Source of the DNA: Anaerovibrio lipolyticus DSM 3074
GTDB lineage: Bacteria > Bacillota > Negativicutes > Selenomonadales > Selenomonadaceae
DNA length: 35,904 nt
Direction of reading: 5' to 3'
NCBI RefSeq assembly: GCF_900141865.1
Contig: NZ_FQYW01000026.1
Coordinates: 1 to 35,904, forward strand
The notes beneath the pieces were generated by a model. It was not told the DNA's origin, did not search any database, and was given only the letters and a program-made list of their open reading frames with translations. A program made the translations under genes and the position numbers. The stretch's first letter is position 1. Each line of letters starts with the position of its first letter. Shown here piece by piece: positions 8,700-17,867 of this stretch.

Positions 8700-11035
8700 A
8701 TGGTAATCACGAATAATGCTTCCGCGGGATTTATTCTGGGAACTTTAAACAAGAATATAAACAAAAAAATAAGGCCGCCCAACAGCTGGCATTAGGAGAG
8801 AAAATCCGTAATGCCGGTGATGATGCTTCAGGATATGCAATTTCTGAAAGAATGCGGGTGAGGATACGCTCTTTGGATCAGGCGGATGCCAATGTGCAGA
8901 ATGGTGCATCCATGCTACGTGTGGCTGAGGGGGCTATCCAGAGCCAGATTAATCTCCTTCGTACTGTAAAGGCGAAGGTTATTGACGCGCATAATGATAC
9001 GAATACTGATGATGATCGGGCGATTATCCAAAAGGAAATCACCGAGTATTATAATGAAATAAATGATATTGCTGCTGAAACTACTTTTAATGGCAAGCAT
9101 TTGCTGCTTGGCACGAAGGTCAGTGAAGCTGTAAAGAGTTGGTTTAAGCTGGATCATGCCGAAAAGCTGGAGGGTAGTGATGCTTTTAATTTTGTTTCAG
9201 GCTCCTATAATCCGTTGGATGGGCAGGAAGGACCTTTTGCGGTCTTTGGTACAGATAGTGATAATCCACAGTATGATGGATATAAAATAAATACAATAAG
9301 TACTAATGCTATGTCTGGTGGTACTGAGGATACGCCAAGAGTTATTGGCATTGATTTTGGTGATACTGTTACTAGGCCAGAAATATATAACAGGGCTTTT
9401 AAGGTATCCTATAGGGGAGGCGAACAAATATTTGTATTAACTAACAATATGAGTAATAATTATAGGGGCGCGAATGTGCATAAAATCGATGCAACCCGGT
9501 ATGATGCATTTACATATGTGGTTATGGATTTGGCAGCTCACTTAAGTGAATATGTAGATGTAAAGTATGATTCCACATATGGAGGCTCAAATAGGATTAT
9601 CCTAACAACTGTTGAGGCTGGAGATATAACTAATGACACGAGTTTATATAATGTAGAAGGTGTAGCCTTGGAGGGGGGAGATGGCTATACTGCAGCTCAG
9701 GCGTTACCTGCATCTATGATTAATCCCGCATCCATGCAAAGTATCACACATCCAGGCAAAGATGGTTTTACGGCCACTTGGACGATGAACTTGTCCAGTT
9801 ATGGTAGTGCGGATGATTTGATTGCTGAGTTTGCGGGAAAAGCCATTTATCATAGTGGCAATGAGCAATATTATGAGTTTATTGATAGCAGTAAGTCACC
9901 AACTATCGACAGTATTTCAAAGATAAATGGATCTACGGTCATTGATTTGAACAGTATTCGTGGTAGCAGTTCTGCCACTGAAGCGTTTGTTAGTCTGGTA
10001 ACCTCTGCGATGGGGGCCTTGGCAGAAGCCAAAACAAGCGGTTCAAGTGTGACGGGCATAACTTTTAATGCTACGGTACGCGGTGAGGAAGGCAATAATC
10101 AGAAAATTTCGCTCGTGCAAGGCAGTTTGCGGGATTATACCATAGATTTTAATAGCCTGCTAAGTGGTGCGGACATTCCTTCAACACTGGACGGTCAGGG
10201 CTTCCGTTTCTATGATGCCACCAATGCGAATCAATGGGTAAATGTTTTGTTCGTCAATGGAATAAATCCTAATGATGATGAGCGTCCGCCTAGTGGGGGA
10301 AACGGCATGGATATAGATACCCTGGTAGTGGATGTATCCGATGTCACCAGCGTTGATGACCTTGTCAGAACTCTTTATATGGGGGATGGGGACAAAAACG
10401 AGCAGGGGCTGTCACAGTTCCTTGCTAACTCTAGCCAAAATTTCCGTGTGGCAGCGGATTTAACTGCTGGTACTATAACCATTTATGATACTAGAAAGTA
10501 TACTGTTCTCAACGGACAGACGGAAAAGGGTGCTAAGATTGCTAATGGTATTGTGGACAACGTGGTGAATGATTATCGTAATACCTACGTAAATGATTTG
10601 GTTATTCAGCATACGGATAAATCATCTGCCAATATTCATGTAAGGATTCCGCAAACTACCATGGACCAGATTTTTGGTTACAAGATTGGTGAAAAAACAT
10701 TGGATGATTATAGCATAATGACCTCGGAAAAGCGGGAGTTCCTCTTGGGACAGGATTATCCAGTTAAGTACACTGGTGCTTTGGATAAGGGGTTGCAGTA
10801 TCTGATTGATGCCAACACTCTGATTGGTGCTCAGATTGTTCACATGGAAAATGCGGATACCAATATCGTTACTGAACTGGAAAATACTACAGCGGCGGAA
10901 TCGGTAATTCGTGATGCAGATATTGCCAAGAGTGCCATGGATATGGCTACGGCCAACATATTGAGCCAGTCGACTATGGCAATGTTGAGTCAGTTTAATC
11001 ATAGCTCTTCTGATGTATTAAATTTATTACAATAA
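8700..11035 (+). CDS. fliC: Large flagellin, reading frame interrupted at an A7 run near codon 23
   Basis: ATG 8700 has a good ribosome site and opens MVITNNASAGFILGTLNKN, a normal flagellin N-terminus. That frame ends at TAG 8793. From 8771 a second frame continues to 11035 with AAQQLALGEKIRNAGDDASG and ISERMRVRIRSLDQADAN, the conserved D0/D1 region. The switch point is seven A (8763-8769); eight would give one open frame of 778 residues. The C-terminus (SVIRDADIAKSAMDMATANI, then LSQSTMAMLSQFN and NLLQ) is a typical flagellin helix. Residues about 130-640 are a very large variable domain, exposed on the filament and rich in Ser/Thr/Asn/Gly, a plausible O-glycosylation surface. Without frame restoration, an internal start (e.g. 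ATG 8852) would lack the D0 helix needed for export and assembly. The cause may be phase variation, transcript slippage, a true null or a read error. Confidence 0.9.
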
Positions 11036-11044
11036 TTCTGAATA

Positions 11045-11092
11045 AAAGTGCCTATTTTCTACAAATTACGCAGGAGATAGGTACTTTTTTGT
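11045..11092 (+). terminator. Terminator after flagellin
   Basis: AAGTGCCTAT, about ten bases after the flagellin stop, pairs with ATAGGTACTT (one G-T pair). The loop is long and the second arm runs into TTTTTT. This makes flagellin monocistronic. Confidence 0.75.
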
Positions 11093-11128
11093 ATAATATT
11101 ATATTATAGTTCATTTTATTGATAGGGT

Positions 11129-13678
11129 GTGTTTTTAATTGATGGATCGGGCCGTACAAAAAAACTGTTAGAGCTTCTCACATCATTGTTGCAGATTTTT
11201 AGACAGATCGACTGGCAGGATAATAAGCAGAGCCAAATGGTGTTGGGGATTTTGCAGAGTGTGGATGATAAGTGCAGAAAAGGTTTTCAAAAAGTAGTTT
11301 ATGAACAATATCATGATATGATTGGTTCACTGTGTCAGATAATATTAGATACAGATTGGTCGGTACTAGGCACTGACGAATTAAAAGAATGTCGTAGCCT
11401 TTGCAGTGAGATTGTGGAATGTGTATTGCAAAGCCTTCGGGAAGAGAAGTATATTAAAAAGGAGATTTTTTTCCTGCCCTATAAGGCGTCCATGTGGGAC
11501 AGTTTAGAAAGCGTTTGGAAAGCTGCTGTGGAAGATAAGGAACATTGTGAAGCCTATGTTGTGCCCATCCCATATTATGATATAGATAGTGATGGATCTC
11601 TTGGTGAGATGCACTGTGAGGCCGACCTATTCCCTGAGTATGTGCCAGTTTTAGACTGGCACGATTTTCAATTGGACAGGCTAAAAGAAATCCATCCGGA
11701 TGCTATTTTTATACACAATCCCTATGATGATGCAAATACAGTCACGACAGTGGCAGAACAATATTATTCTCGCAACCTTAATGTTGTTACTGAAAATTTG
11801 TATTATATTCCGTACTATGCTACTACTGGTGGAATGGCTGAAAGTCAGGCTATGCTGCCGGCATACGAAAATGCTGATGCAATATTTGTACAAGCTGAAC
11901 GCCTGATAGGCTTTTTTGATGAGTCAGTTCGTCACAAGATATTTCCATTAGGGTCCCCTAAATTTGATAGTGTGATTCATCTATGTCAGAATCCTCCTGC
12001 CTTGCCAGAGGGGTGGGCGGAAAAGATGAAGGGGAAGGCAGTTTATTTTTATAATACCAGTCTGGGCGGCATGCTTGCGGATACAGAGGCATTTATGCAG
12101 AAAATGGCGTATGTATTTAATACCTTTGTAGGCCGCAAGGATGCTTGTATATTATGGCGTCCTCATCCATTGCTACAGTCTACGTTAAAGTCAGTTCATC
12201 CAGAGGCGTTTCCTACTTATGAAAAAATGCGGGATTTATTTATTAAGAGCAACCTTGGTATTTATGATGATTCCCCGTCTATGGAAACGGCTATCGCTTG
12301 TTCAGATGTATATATAGGTGATCTTGGTACCAGTGTTACTTCCTTATTTGGAGTGGCTGGAAAACCAATCTTTGCTTTGGATAATCAGATACATGAGTTG
12401 CCAGGAACCAATGATTGGCGGGGCAAAGCTGTTAACGGTATTGCCCATTACACAGGGGATTGGCTTATTACCTGGAATAACTGTCTGCTTTATTCACCAA
12501 ATCATGATTATAACTATGAGTTCTATTGCCGCCTTCATGATGATCAGGATGGAAATTACTACAGTACAGTTTGGACTAAGGATGATAAGATTTATGTGTG
12601 TCCATCAAATATACAGAATATCTTGGTGCTACAGGACCATAAAATTGTTAAAACCATTCCATTGCGAGAAGAGAAAAATCAGGGGGGACTATTTGCCGGT
12701 TCCTGTATGATTGGTGATAAGATTTTTTTGAGACCATTGCGTTATCCGTCCATTGTTTGTCTTGATACCAGAGATGATACTGTATCATATATAGAAGGCC
12801 TCAAAGGCATTATAAGTATGAAGCAGGATGATGATTGGTTGATGGGTGGCTGGTGCCTGTTAAATGATAAGCTATATATTTCTGCAATTAACAGTGCAAA
12901 ACAAATCATTATAACTCCTGAGACAGCTTCTGTTGAGATACGCGATATAGCTCCAAATCACAAAATCGGATTTAATGTATTGTTTTCAGATGGAGATTAT
13001 ATTTGGATGTACGCAGCCCAGGGGCAGGAAATTTGGAAATGGAACCCGAATAATGGCAGTATTAAAAAGTATTGTGGATTTCCAGAGGGCTTTACCTGCT
13101 ATCATCCGGGAATGCATTATGAGTGTGACATACAGCCTCTTGGTTCTACAGCCTATAACGAGAAGTATCTGTATATAGTGCCGAATTGGGGAAATCAATT
13201 TTTGAAGCTAAATAAGTCTACTGGTGAAATTACCAAGTGGGATGCACCATTTGAGGCGAGTCCCCAGACGGATAATGGTTATCTATACACTTGGGGTATT
13301 GGTGGTTTTATTTGGGAAAGCTTTGAATGTAACAGCAAGGATTTAAAGTTCGTTTATTGGCCAACCCGTAAGCTGTACCATGTGAATTTGGATGAGGATA
13401 TTTGGGAAGAAGTACCAATTACCTTTGATGATGAAAGTAAATTCAATATGGAAATTGGCTATGACCGTATGTCAGCCTGGTTCTTGTATGGCTGTATGGA
13501 AAATGCTTTTAATTCCTTGAAAGATTTACTTGATGACAATATCCATGGCAAGCAGTTTGATAGGGAGCAACAGCTGTCAGCATATTCTAGCATTGCGGCC
13601 AATAATGATGGTACTGCGGGGGAAAAGATATATGATTTTGTCATGGAGCGAATGATGGCGAACAAAGAAATGAGTTGA
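11129..13678 (+). CDS. CDP-glycerol glycerophosphotransferase-like enzyme fused to a beta-propeller
   Basis: The protein is 849 residues from GTG 11129. The start is uncertain: only GATAGGG lies upstream, and a later in-frame start is possible. The first 440 residues are GT-B in character and resemble TagB/TagF-type glycerophosphotransferases: IFFLPYKASMWDSLESVW, then IHNPYDD, LGSPKFD, WRPHPLL, and SDVYIGDLGTSVTSLFGVAGKP in place of the usual TDYSS donor motif. Residues about 440-790 contain repeated short units with tryptophan and aspartate (e.g. DYIWMYAAQGQEIWKWNP, YLYIVPNWGNQFLKLN), which looks like a beta-propeller of about six blades and may bind the acceptor glycoprotein. The propeller fusion is unusual for this family. 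The genes next to it make CDP-glycerol and glycerol-3-phosphate, which supports the donor. Confidence 0.75.
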   Translation: MFLIDGSGRTKKLLELLTSLLQIFRQIDWQDNKQSQMVLGILQSVDDKCRKGFQKVVYEQYHDMIGSLCQIILDTDWSVLGTDELKECRSLCSEIVECVLQSLREEKYIKKEIFFLPYKASMWDSLESVWKAAVEDKEHCEAYVVPIPYYDIDSDGSLGEMHCEADLFPEYVPVLDWHDFQLDRLKEIHPDAIFIHNPYDDANTVTTVAEQYYSRNLNVVTENLYYIPYYATTGGMAESQAMLPAYENADAIFVQAERLIGFFDESVRHKIFPLGSPKFDSVIHLCQNPPALPEGWAEKMKGKAVYFYNTSLGGMLADTEAFMQKMAYVFNTFVGRKDACILWRPHPLLQSTLKSVHPEAFPTYEKMRDLFIKSNLGIYDDSPSMETAIACSDVYIGDLGTSVTSLFGVAGKPIFALDNQIHELPGTNDWRGKAVNGIAHYTGDWLITWNNCLLYSPNHDYNYEFYCRLHDDQDGNYYSTVWTKDDKIYVCPSNIQNILVLQDHKIVKTIPLREEKNQGGLFAGSCMIGDKIFLRPLRYPSIVCLDTRDDTVSYIEGLKGIISMKQDDDWLMGGWCLLNDKLYISAINSAKQIIITPETASVEIRDIAPNHKIGFNVLFSDGDYIWMYAAQGQEIWKWNPNNGSIKKYCGFPEGFTCYHPGMHYECDIQPLGSTAYNEKYLYIVPNWGNQFLKLNKSTGEITKWDAPFEASPQTDNGYLYTWGIGGFIWESFECNSKDLKFVYWPTRKLYHVNLDEDIWEEVPITFDDESKFNMEIGYDRMSAWFLYGCMENAFNSLKDLLDDNIHGKQFDREQQLSAYSSIAANNDGTAGEKIYDFVMERMMANKEMS

Positions 13679-13682
13679 TGCT

Positions 13683-15053
13683 ATGGTTAAGGTAATTACA
13701 TATGGTACCTATGATTTGTTTCATGAGGGGCACTATCGCTTGCTTCAAAGAGCCAAAGCTTTGGGGGATTATCTGATTGTGGGAGTGACCACTGAAAGCT
13801 TTGATGAGGCCAGAGGAAAACTAAATGTGGTGGATTCTCTTATGACCCGCATAGAGAACGTGAAGAAAACAGGCTTTGCTGATGAAGTGATAGTGGAAGA
13901 CCATGTGGGGCAAAAGGTAGAGGATATACAAAAGTATGATGTGGATATTTTTGTCCTTGGTTCGGATTGGACGGGGAAATTTGACTATCTCAAAGACTTT
14001 TGTGAGGTTAGATATCTGGAGCGGACTAAGGGCGTTTCCAGCACTATGAAGCGTGCCAGCAACAACAAAATAATTCGTATGGGCCTTATAGGAAGTGGCC
14101 GTATCGCCCGCCGTTTTATTCCGGAGGCCAAGTATGTAAGTGGTATGGAGTTTGCTGGAGTATTTAATCCTCATATTGAAAGTGCCAGAAAATTTGCTGA
14201 GGAAATGGACTGCGAATTTTACACGGATAATGAGGAAGAATTCTACGAGCATGTAGACGCTGTGGATGTTTGTGTACCTCATCAATTTCATTATCAATAT
14301 ACTAAAAATGCCCTGCTCCACGGCAAACATGTTTTGTGTGAGAAGCCTATAACCTTGAATAAGGCAGAGGCGGAGGAACTGTTTAAAATTGCTGAAGAAA
14401 AGAGGCTGATTCTGATGGAAGCCCTGAAAACTGCCTATACTCCCGGGTTTATTCGGTTGCTGTCCATGGTGCAGAGCGGCATCATTGGCGAAATACGCGA
14501 TGTTGAATCGGCTTTTACAAGAATTATGCCGGAGCGTAATACCAGAGAGCTTACTGACCCTGTAAACGGTGGCAGCTTTACTGAGTTTGGCAGTTATACC
14601 CTTTTGCCGATAATAAAGCTGTTGGGTAAGGACTATAAATCAGTCCGTTTTGAGTGTTTTAAGGCTGAAAATGGTATCGACCTTTATGCTAAGGCATATT
14701 TTAATTATGGCAGCAGTATGGCCACAGCCAAAACAGGTGTTAAGGTAAAGTCGGATGGTCATTTGCTGATTTCCGGCACTAGAGGTTATATATTTGTTCC
14801 GGCCCCTTGGTGGAAGACAACGGAGTTTGAAATTTGTTATGAGGACTTTAATCAGAACGAGAAGTTCTTTACCAAGTATTTGGGTGACGGGCTACGCTAT
14901 GAGCTTAGTGATTTTGTTTCCACAATCAACGGCCATCCCAAGGGGGGCTTTAAGCTTACAAGAGCTGAATCCATTGCTATAGCCGAGGTTATGGAAAAAT
15001 TCCTGGCCTGGCGTTCTTCCACACCTATTGAGGAGGGCAAGGTAATTGAGTAA
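13683..15053 (+). CDS. Fusion: glycerol-3-phosphate cytidylyltransferase-like domain plus Gfo/Idh/MocA oxidoreductase
   Basis: The protein is 456 residues. Residues 1-125 are a TagD/GCT-type nucleotidyltransferase: TYGTYDLFHEGH with the HxGH site at 14-17, then LGSDWTGKFDYL and RTKGVSST. Residues 130-450 form a Gfo/Idh/MocA oxidoreductase: MGLIGSGRIARRF for NAD(P) binding and VLCEKPITLNKAEAEEL with the conserved EKP. The first domain would make CDP-glycerol (or a similar CDP-alcohol) from CTP. The second would oxidise or reduce a sugar or polyol, perhaps the same three-carbon unit. It starts 4 bp after the transferase stop and overlaps the following phosphodiesterase by 8 bp, so these three genes are tightly coupled. 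The exact alcohol substrate is inferred from neighbours. Confidence 0.88.
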   Translation: MVKVITYGTYDLFHEGHYRLLQRAKALGDYLIVGVTTESFDEARGKLNVVDSLMTRIENVKKTGFADEVIVEDHVGQKVEDIQKYDVDIFVLGSDWTGKFDYLKDFCEVRYLERTKGVSSTMKRASNNKIIRMGLIGSGRIARRFIPEAKYVSGMEFAGVFNPHIESARKFAEEMDCEFYTDNEEEFYEHVDAVDVCVPHQFHYQYTKNALLHGKHVLCEKPITLNKAEAEELFKIAEEKRLILMEALKTAYTPGFIRLLSMVQSGIIGEIRDVESAFTRIMPERNTRELTDPVNGGSFTEFGSYTLLPIIKLLGKDYKSVRFECFKAENGIDLYAKAYFNYGSSMATAKTGVKVKSDGHLLISGTRGYIFVPAPWWKTTEFEICYEDFNQNEKFFTKYLGDGLRYELSDFVSTINGHPKGGFKLTRAESIAIAEVMEKFLAWRSSTPIEEGKVIE

Positions 15054-15792
15054 AACAAAAATATATGCCCATAGGGGCGCTTCCGGCTGGGATAAGCAAT
15101 ATGCCCCGGAAAATACCATGCCAGCCTTTGAAAAGGCCGTTGCAATGGGGGCGGATGGTGTTGAACTGGATGTTCAGCTCACAAGGGATGGGGAGATTGT
15201 TATCTGCCATGATGAAAAAATTGACCGTACCAGCGATGGCGGTGGTTGGCTGAAGGATTTTACACTAAAAGAACTGCGGGAGTTTTCCTTTTCCAAGACT
15301 CATCCGGAATATGGTGATGTGAAAATTCCTACTTTAAGGGAGTTTTTGGAGTTTTTTGCTCCAACGGGTAAAGAGCTAAACATAGAATTAAAGACATCTG
15401 CTATCTTTTATGATGGGCTGGAGAAAAAGACTGCAGCAATGGTAAGGGAATTTGGAATGGAGGATAGGGTTATTTATTCTTCATTTAATCATTATAGCCT
15501 TAAGCTGTTGAAGGAGACTGTGCCTGAGGCCCGTATCGGCCTTTTGATGGGACAGAATTTTGTGGATGTTCCTGGATATACTACCATGATGCAGGCAGAG
15601 GCAGTTCACCCGAACTACCAGCATATAGATAAGGAATATATAGATAAATGCCATGCCCATGGAATAAAGGTAAATACCTGGACAGTGGATCCACGGGTAG
15701 AAATGCAGCGATTCTGTGATTATGGGGTGGATGTAATTATCACTGACTGCCCTGATAACGGTAGAAAAATTGCTGATGGATTATTGCAATAG
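15046..15792 (+). CDS. Glycerophosphodiester phosphodiesterase (GDPD)
   Basis: TTG 15046 is the start because GAGGAGGG (15030-15037) precedes it by 8 bases; it overlaps the previous gene. The 248 residues contain the GDPD signature: IYAHRGASG with catalytic H9/R10, APENT, VELDVQLTRDG with the metal-binding Glu and Asp, ICHDEKIDRTSDG, NIELKT, and a C-terminal VNTWTVD. Length is normal for the family and no signal peptide is seen, so it acts in the cytoplasm. It cleaves glycerophosphodiesters to glycerol-3-phosphate plus an alcohol, and so could supply the substrate of the upstream cytidylyltransferase or recycle the glycan's glycerophosphate. Confidence 0.93.
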   Translation: MSKTKIYAHRGASGWDKQYAPENTMPAFEKAVAMGADGVELDVQLTRDGEIVICHDEKIDRTSDGGGWLKDFTLKELREFSFSKTHPEYGDVKIPTLREFLEFFAPTGKELNIELKTSAIFYDGLEKKTAAMVREFGMEDRVIYSSFNHYSLKLLKETVPEARIGLLMGQNFVDVPGYTTMMQAEAVHPNYQHIDKEYIDKCHAHGIKVNTWTVDPRVEMQRFCDYGVDVIITDCPDNGRKIADGLLQ

Positions 15793-15809
15793 TTTTTAAA
15801 GAGGTTTTT

Positions 15810-17036
15810 ATGGATACTGCAATTCATGTATGTTATGCATTTAATGATTTAAGTGGGACTTATACTAAGTTTGTTGGCACGTCCCTTTGCTCTATATTTG
15901 AAAATACTCAATCTCCTGTAGTTGCACATGTATTACATGATGATACTTTGAATGAAGAAAATAAAAATAGGCTTGTAGTATTGGCAGGGGATTATGGTCA
16001 GAAAATTTGTTTTTATAATATTTTAACTGTTCCTTCCATTAGAGAATTTATAGGTAAAATACAACAAATATATTTGCCACAATATCAAGGGATACTTTTT
16101 CGTTTTGCCATGGGGGAACTGTTGCCTTCGTCTATAGATCGGGCTATTTATCTCGATGCGGATACCATTGTGAACATGGATATTGCCAAGTTATGGAATG
16201 TGGAATTGGGACATGCCCATATTGCCGCCGTTTCTGATAGCTTCATAGCTATGCTTCCAATGGATCTGGTTCCTGTTGTGGTTAAAAATGGGCTGGTTCA
16301 GCAGGATAAATACTTCAATTCTGGTGTGTTTTTGATGGATATGAATTTTTTTAGTGAGTATCGCCAGATAACAGATGATGTTATTGCTTTTCTATTGCGG
16401 GATGGGATTAATACGGAATATCCAGATCAGGATTTTTTGAACTGTGCTTTTGATGAATCATGCCGCTTGTTACCAATAGAGTATAATTTTTTGGTTAACT
16501 ATGCCCGCATGCAGAAAATGGATAAAAAAGAGGCTATTTTTCATTATGCTGGTGGAGCATTGAAGCTTGATACCAATGATGCGTATGACACCTTATTTTG
16601 GCATTATTTATGCAAGACTCCTTGGCAAAATGAGAAGGCTTCCATGAGGAGTTTGTCTTATTTGGGACAAAATTGCAGGGAGTTGGCTGAGCGGTCCAAT
16701 CTATTAACATTGTTGTTGGGGAAATCTAAAAGATTAATATTTGGAAGCCGTGTTTTGGCGTCTAAAGTGGAATTATGTCTAAATGGTACCTTCTATGATA
16801 GCGGTGAAGATGAGACAACCAACTTGCAGTGTGGTGACCTTATAGATTTTTTCTTCTCTTTGCCTGCTGATGAAAGAGTTTTGGTAATTATCAGTAAGCA
16901 TTATAAGGTATTAAAAAAGATGTTTGAGGGTATAGGGTTGAAGGAAGGCAATGACTTTGTGGATGGCTATATCCTAACTTTGCCGGGAAAAAAGGTTGCT
17001 GAATTTAAGGATTCTGCGATAATTGGACGGTATTAA
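15810..17036 (+). CDS. GT8-family glycosyltransferase, paralogue of 7289-8515
   Basis: The protein is 408 residues, exactly the length of the gene at 7289, and similar along its whole length (same TAIHVCYAFND opening style, YLDADTIVNMDIAKLW, YFNSGVFLMDMN, YPDQDFLN, FHYAGG, and the SAIIGR ending). The metal-binding DAD is intact. The last 80 residues again resemble half of the Rossmann-like add-on domain (VLVIISKHYKVLKKMFEGIG, then EGNDFVDGY). The ribosome site is AAAGAGG, 17 bp after the phosphodiesterase. The two paralogues flank the flagellin and glycerol-phosphate genes, so this segment was probably built by duplication, with the copies now acting on different acceptors. Confidence 0.88.
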   Translation: MDTAIHVCYAFNDLSGTYTKFVGTSLCSIFENTQSPVVAHVLHDDTLNEENKNRLVVLAGDYGQKICFYNILTVPSIREFIGKIQQIYLPQYQGILFRFAMGELLPSSIDRAIYLDADTIVNMDIAKLWNVELGHAHIAAVSDSFIAMLPMDLVPVVVKNGLVQQDKYFNSGVFLMDMNFFSEYRQITDDVIAFLLRDGINTEYPDQDFLNCAFDESCRLLPIEYNFLVNYARMQKMDKKEAIFHYAGGALKLDTNDAYDTLFWHYLCKTPWQNEKASMRSLSYLGQNCRELAERSNLLTLLLGKSKRLIFGSRVLASKVELCLNGTFYDSGEDETTNLQCGDLIDFFFSLPADERVLVIISKHYKVLKKMFEGIGLKEGNDFVDGYILTLPGKKVAEFKDSAIIGRY

Positions 17037-17075
17037 TTCGTTTTTACAAGGCTGTGTTTGTGCTTACTAATTAGG

Positions 17076-17104
17076 TTGTTATTACCTTTTAAACAGTTTA
17101 TAAT
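17076..17104 (+). promoter_or_regulatory. Sigma-70-type promoter for the DUF4160 pair
   Basis: TTGTTA (17076-17081), a 17-base spacer and a perfect TATAAT (17099-17104) lie 40 bp upstream of ATG 17145. Confidence 0.55.
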
Positions 17105-17144
17105 TTATTTAACAGATATTAAGCTGCGAAGGAGGTTTGCAGTC

Positions 17145-17423
17145 ATGAAGCATCACTATAGCACTATCGACAATATACATACAACTTTTTCTGATATTCA
17201 TTCATCCCTTACAAAGGGAGAAAGTATTATTGTTCATATGGAACGTCCTAATGCACATGGGTTTGACCAGGCTGAATTTTTGTTGCCGAGCGTAGTGTGT
17301 ACAAAATGTATGGGCTTCACTGAAGATGAATTAATAAAACTTACAGCTTTTGTCAAAAATAATAGCCCTTTGATTTGGGAAATAGCCCGCGAGGATGGTG
17401 AGATCATTGCCGACGTGGGGTGA
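17145..17423 (+). CDS. Small protein of unknown family, partner of a DUF4160 protein
   Basis: ATG 17145 follows GGAGG (about 17130-17135) at good spacing; earlier in-frame starts lack this. The 92-residue product (MKHHYSTIDNIHTTFSDIHS, then GESIIVHMERPN and FTEDELIKLTAFVKNN) is soluble and acidic near its end, and I do not recognise it. It overlaps the next gene by 29 bp, so the two are translated together. DUF4160 proteins are often encoded beside a small partner (commonly DUF2442) in arrangements suspected to be toxin-antitoxin-like, which is the best guess for this pair. It has its own candidate promoter and starts the accessory island. Confidence 0.7.
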   Translation: MKHHYSTIDNIHTTFSDIHSSLTKGESIIVHMERPNAHGFDQAEFLLPSVVCTKCMGFTEDELIKLTAFVKNNSPLIWEIAREDGEIIADVG

Positions 17424-17667
17424 ATTATTCGGTTATCGCATTTATTTTTGGTCACGGGAAGATAATGAACCCATACATGTTCATGTATGCAAGGGATCGC
17501 CAACAGAAAATGCTACTAAAATTTGGCTGCCTGCTAACGGTAATCCTGTTGTAGCACATAATAATGGTCACATACCACAGAAAGATTTAAATCGTCTTTT
17601 AAAAGGGATTGCTGCTAACAAAGAAAGTATAGTTTTTGCTTGGTACCAGCATTTTGGACTAAAGTGA
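17395..17667 (+). CDS. DUF4160 protein
   Basis: The 90-residue protein contains GYRIYFWSREDNEPIHVHV, the hallmark start of DUF4160 (a Tyr/Phe-rich strand, then E/D, P and HxHV). It ends in VFAWYQHFG, also typical. ATG 17395 lies inside the upstream gene in another frame; the ribosome site GCGAGG is modest. The biochemical role of DUF4160 is not established; it often sits in two-gene modules with a small partner. A terminator 16 bp downstream closes this short operon. Confidence 0.8.
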   Translation: MVRSLPTWGELFGYRIYFWSREDNEPIHVHVCKGSPTENATKIWLPANGNPVVAHNNGHIPQKDLNRLLKGIAANKESIVFAWYQHFGLK

Positions 17668-17683
17668 GAAAAATGTGTTAATT

Positions 17684-17716
17684 CTGCTGTACGAAAGTGG
17701 TGCAGCAGTTTTCTTT
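17684..17716 (+). terminator. Terminator within cassette copy 1
   Basis: A nine-pair stem (CTGCTGTAC with GTGCAGCAG, one T-G pair) and a 7-base loop are followed by TTTTCTTTT. Confidence 0.85.
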
Positions 17717-17756
17717 TGCTCAAAATTTGGCGCAGCCTAAAAGAAATATCTTGTTT

Positions 17757-17786
17757 TTGCAGGATTATGTTAGCAAATAGTAGAAT
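17757..17786 (+). promoter_or_regulatory. Promoter within cassette copy 1
   Basis: TTGCAG, 18 bases, TAGAAT. The two boxes and the spacing are kept in copy 2 while the spacer bases differ, which supports function. Confidence 0.5.
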
Positions 17787-17867
17787 TGCATAAGGCGAGG
17801 TAGTTGTAGCTGTAGATTAAAGTGGAGCCTTTTGATAGATGAATTGGATTAATTGGTAGGTGAAAAG

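Larger units (their letters stand above)
17683..17840 (+). repeat. 158-bp terminator-promoter cassette, copy 1
   Basis: This segment is an imperfect direct repeat of 19756-19913, the same length and 2073 bp apart. It contains a terminator (CTGCTGTAC 17684-17692, GTGCAGCAG 17700-17708, then a T-run), the conserved block AAGAAATATCTTGTTTTTGC, and a promoter TTGCAG-N18-TAGAAT (17757-17786). Copy 1 ends the DUF4160 operon and would drive the nucleotidyltransferase remnant. Confidence 0.85.

Noticed and set aside
10622-11002. 126-residue minus-strand frame opposite the flagellin C-terminus
   Set aside because: The plus strand encodes the conserved flagellin C-terminal helix here; the minus frame is a shadow.
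13821-14330. 169-residue open frame on the minus strand
   Set aside because: It lies wholly opposite the cytidylyltransferase/oxidoreductase fusion, which has clear motifs. The antisense product has no recognisable domain or ribosome site.
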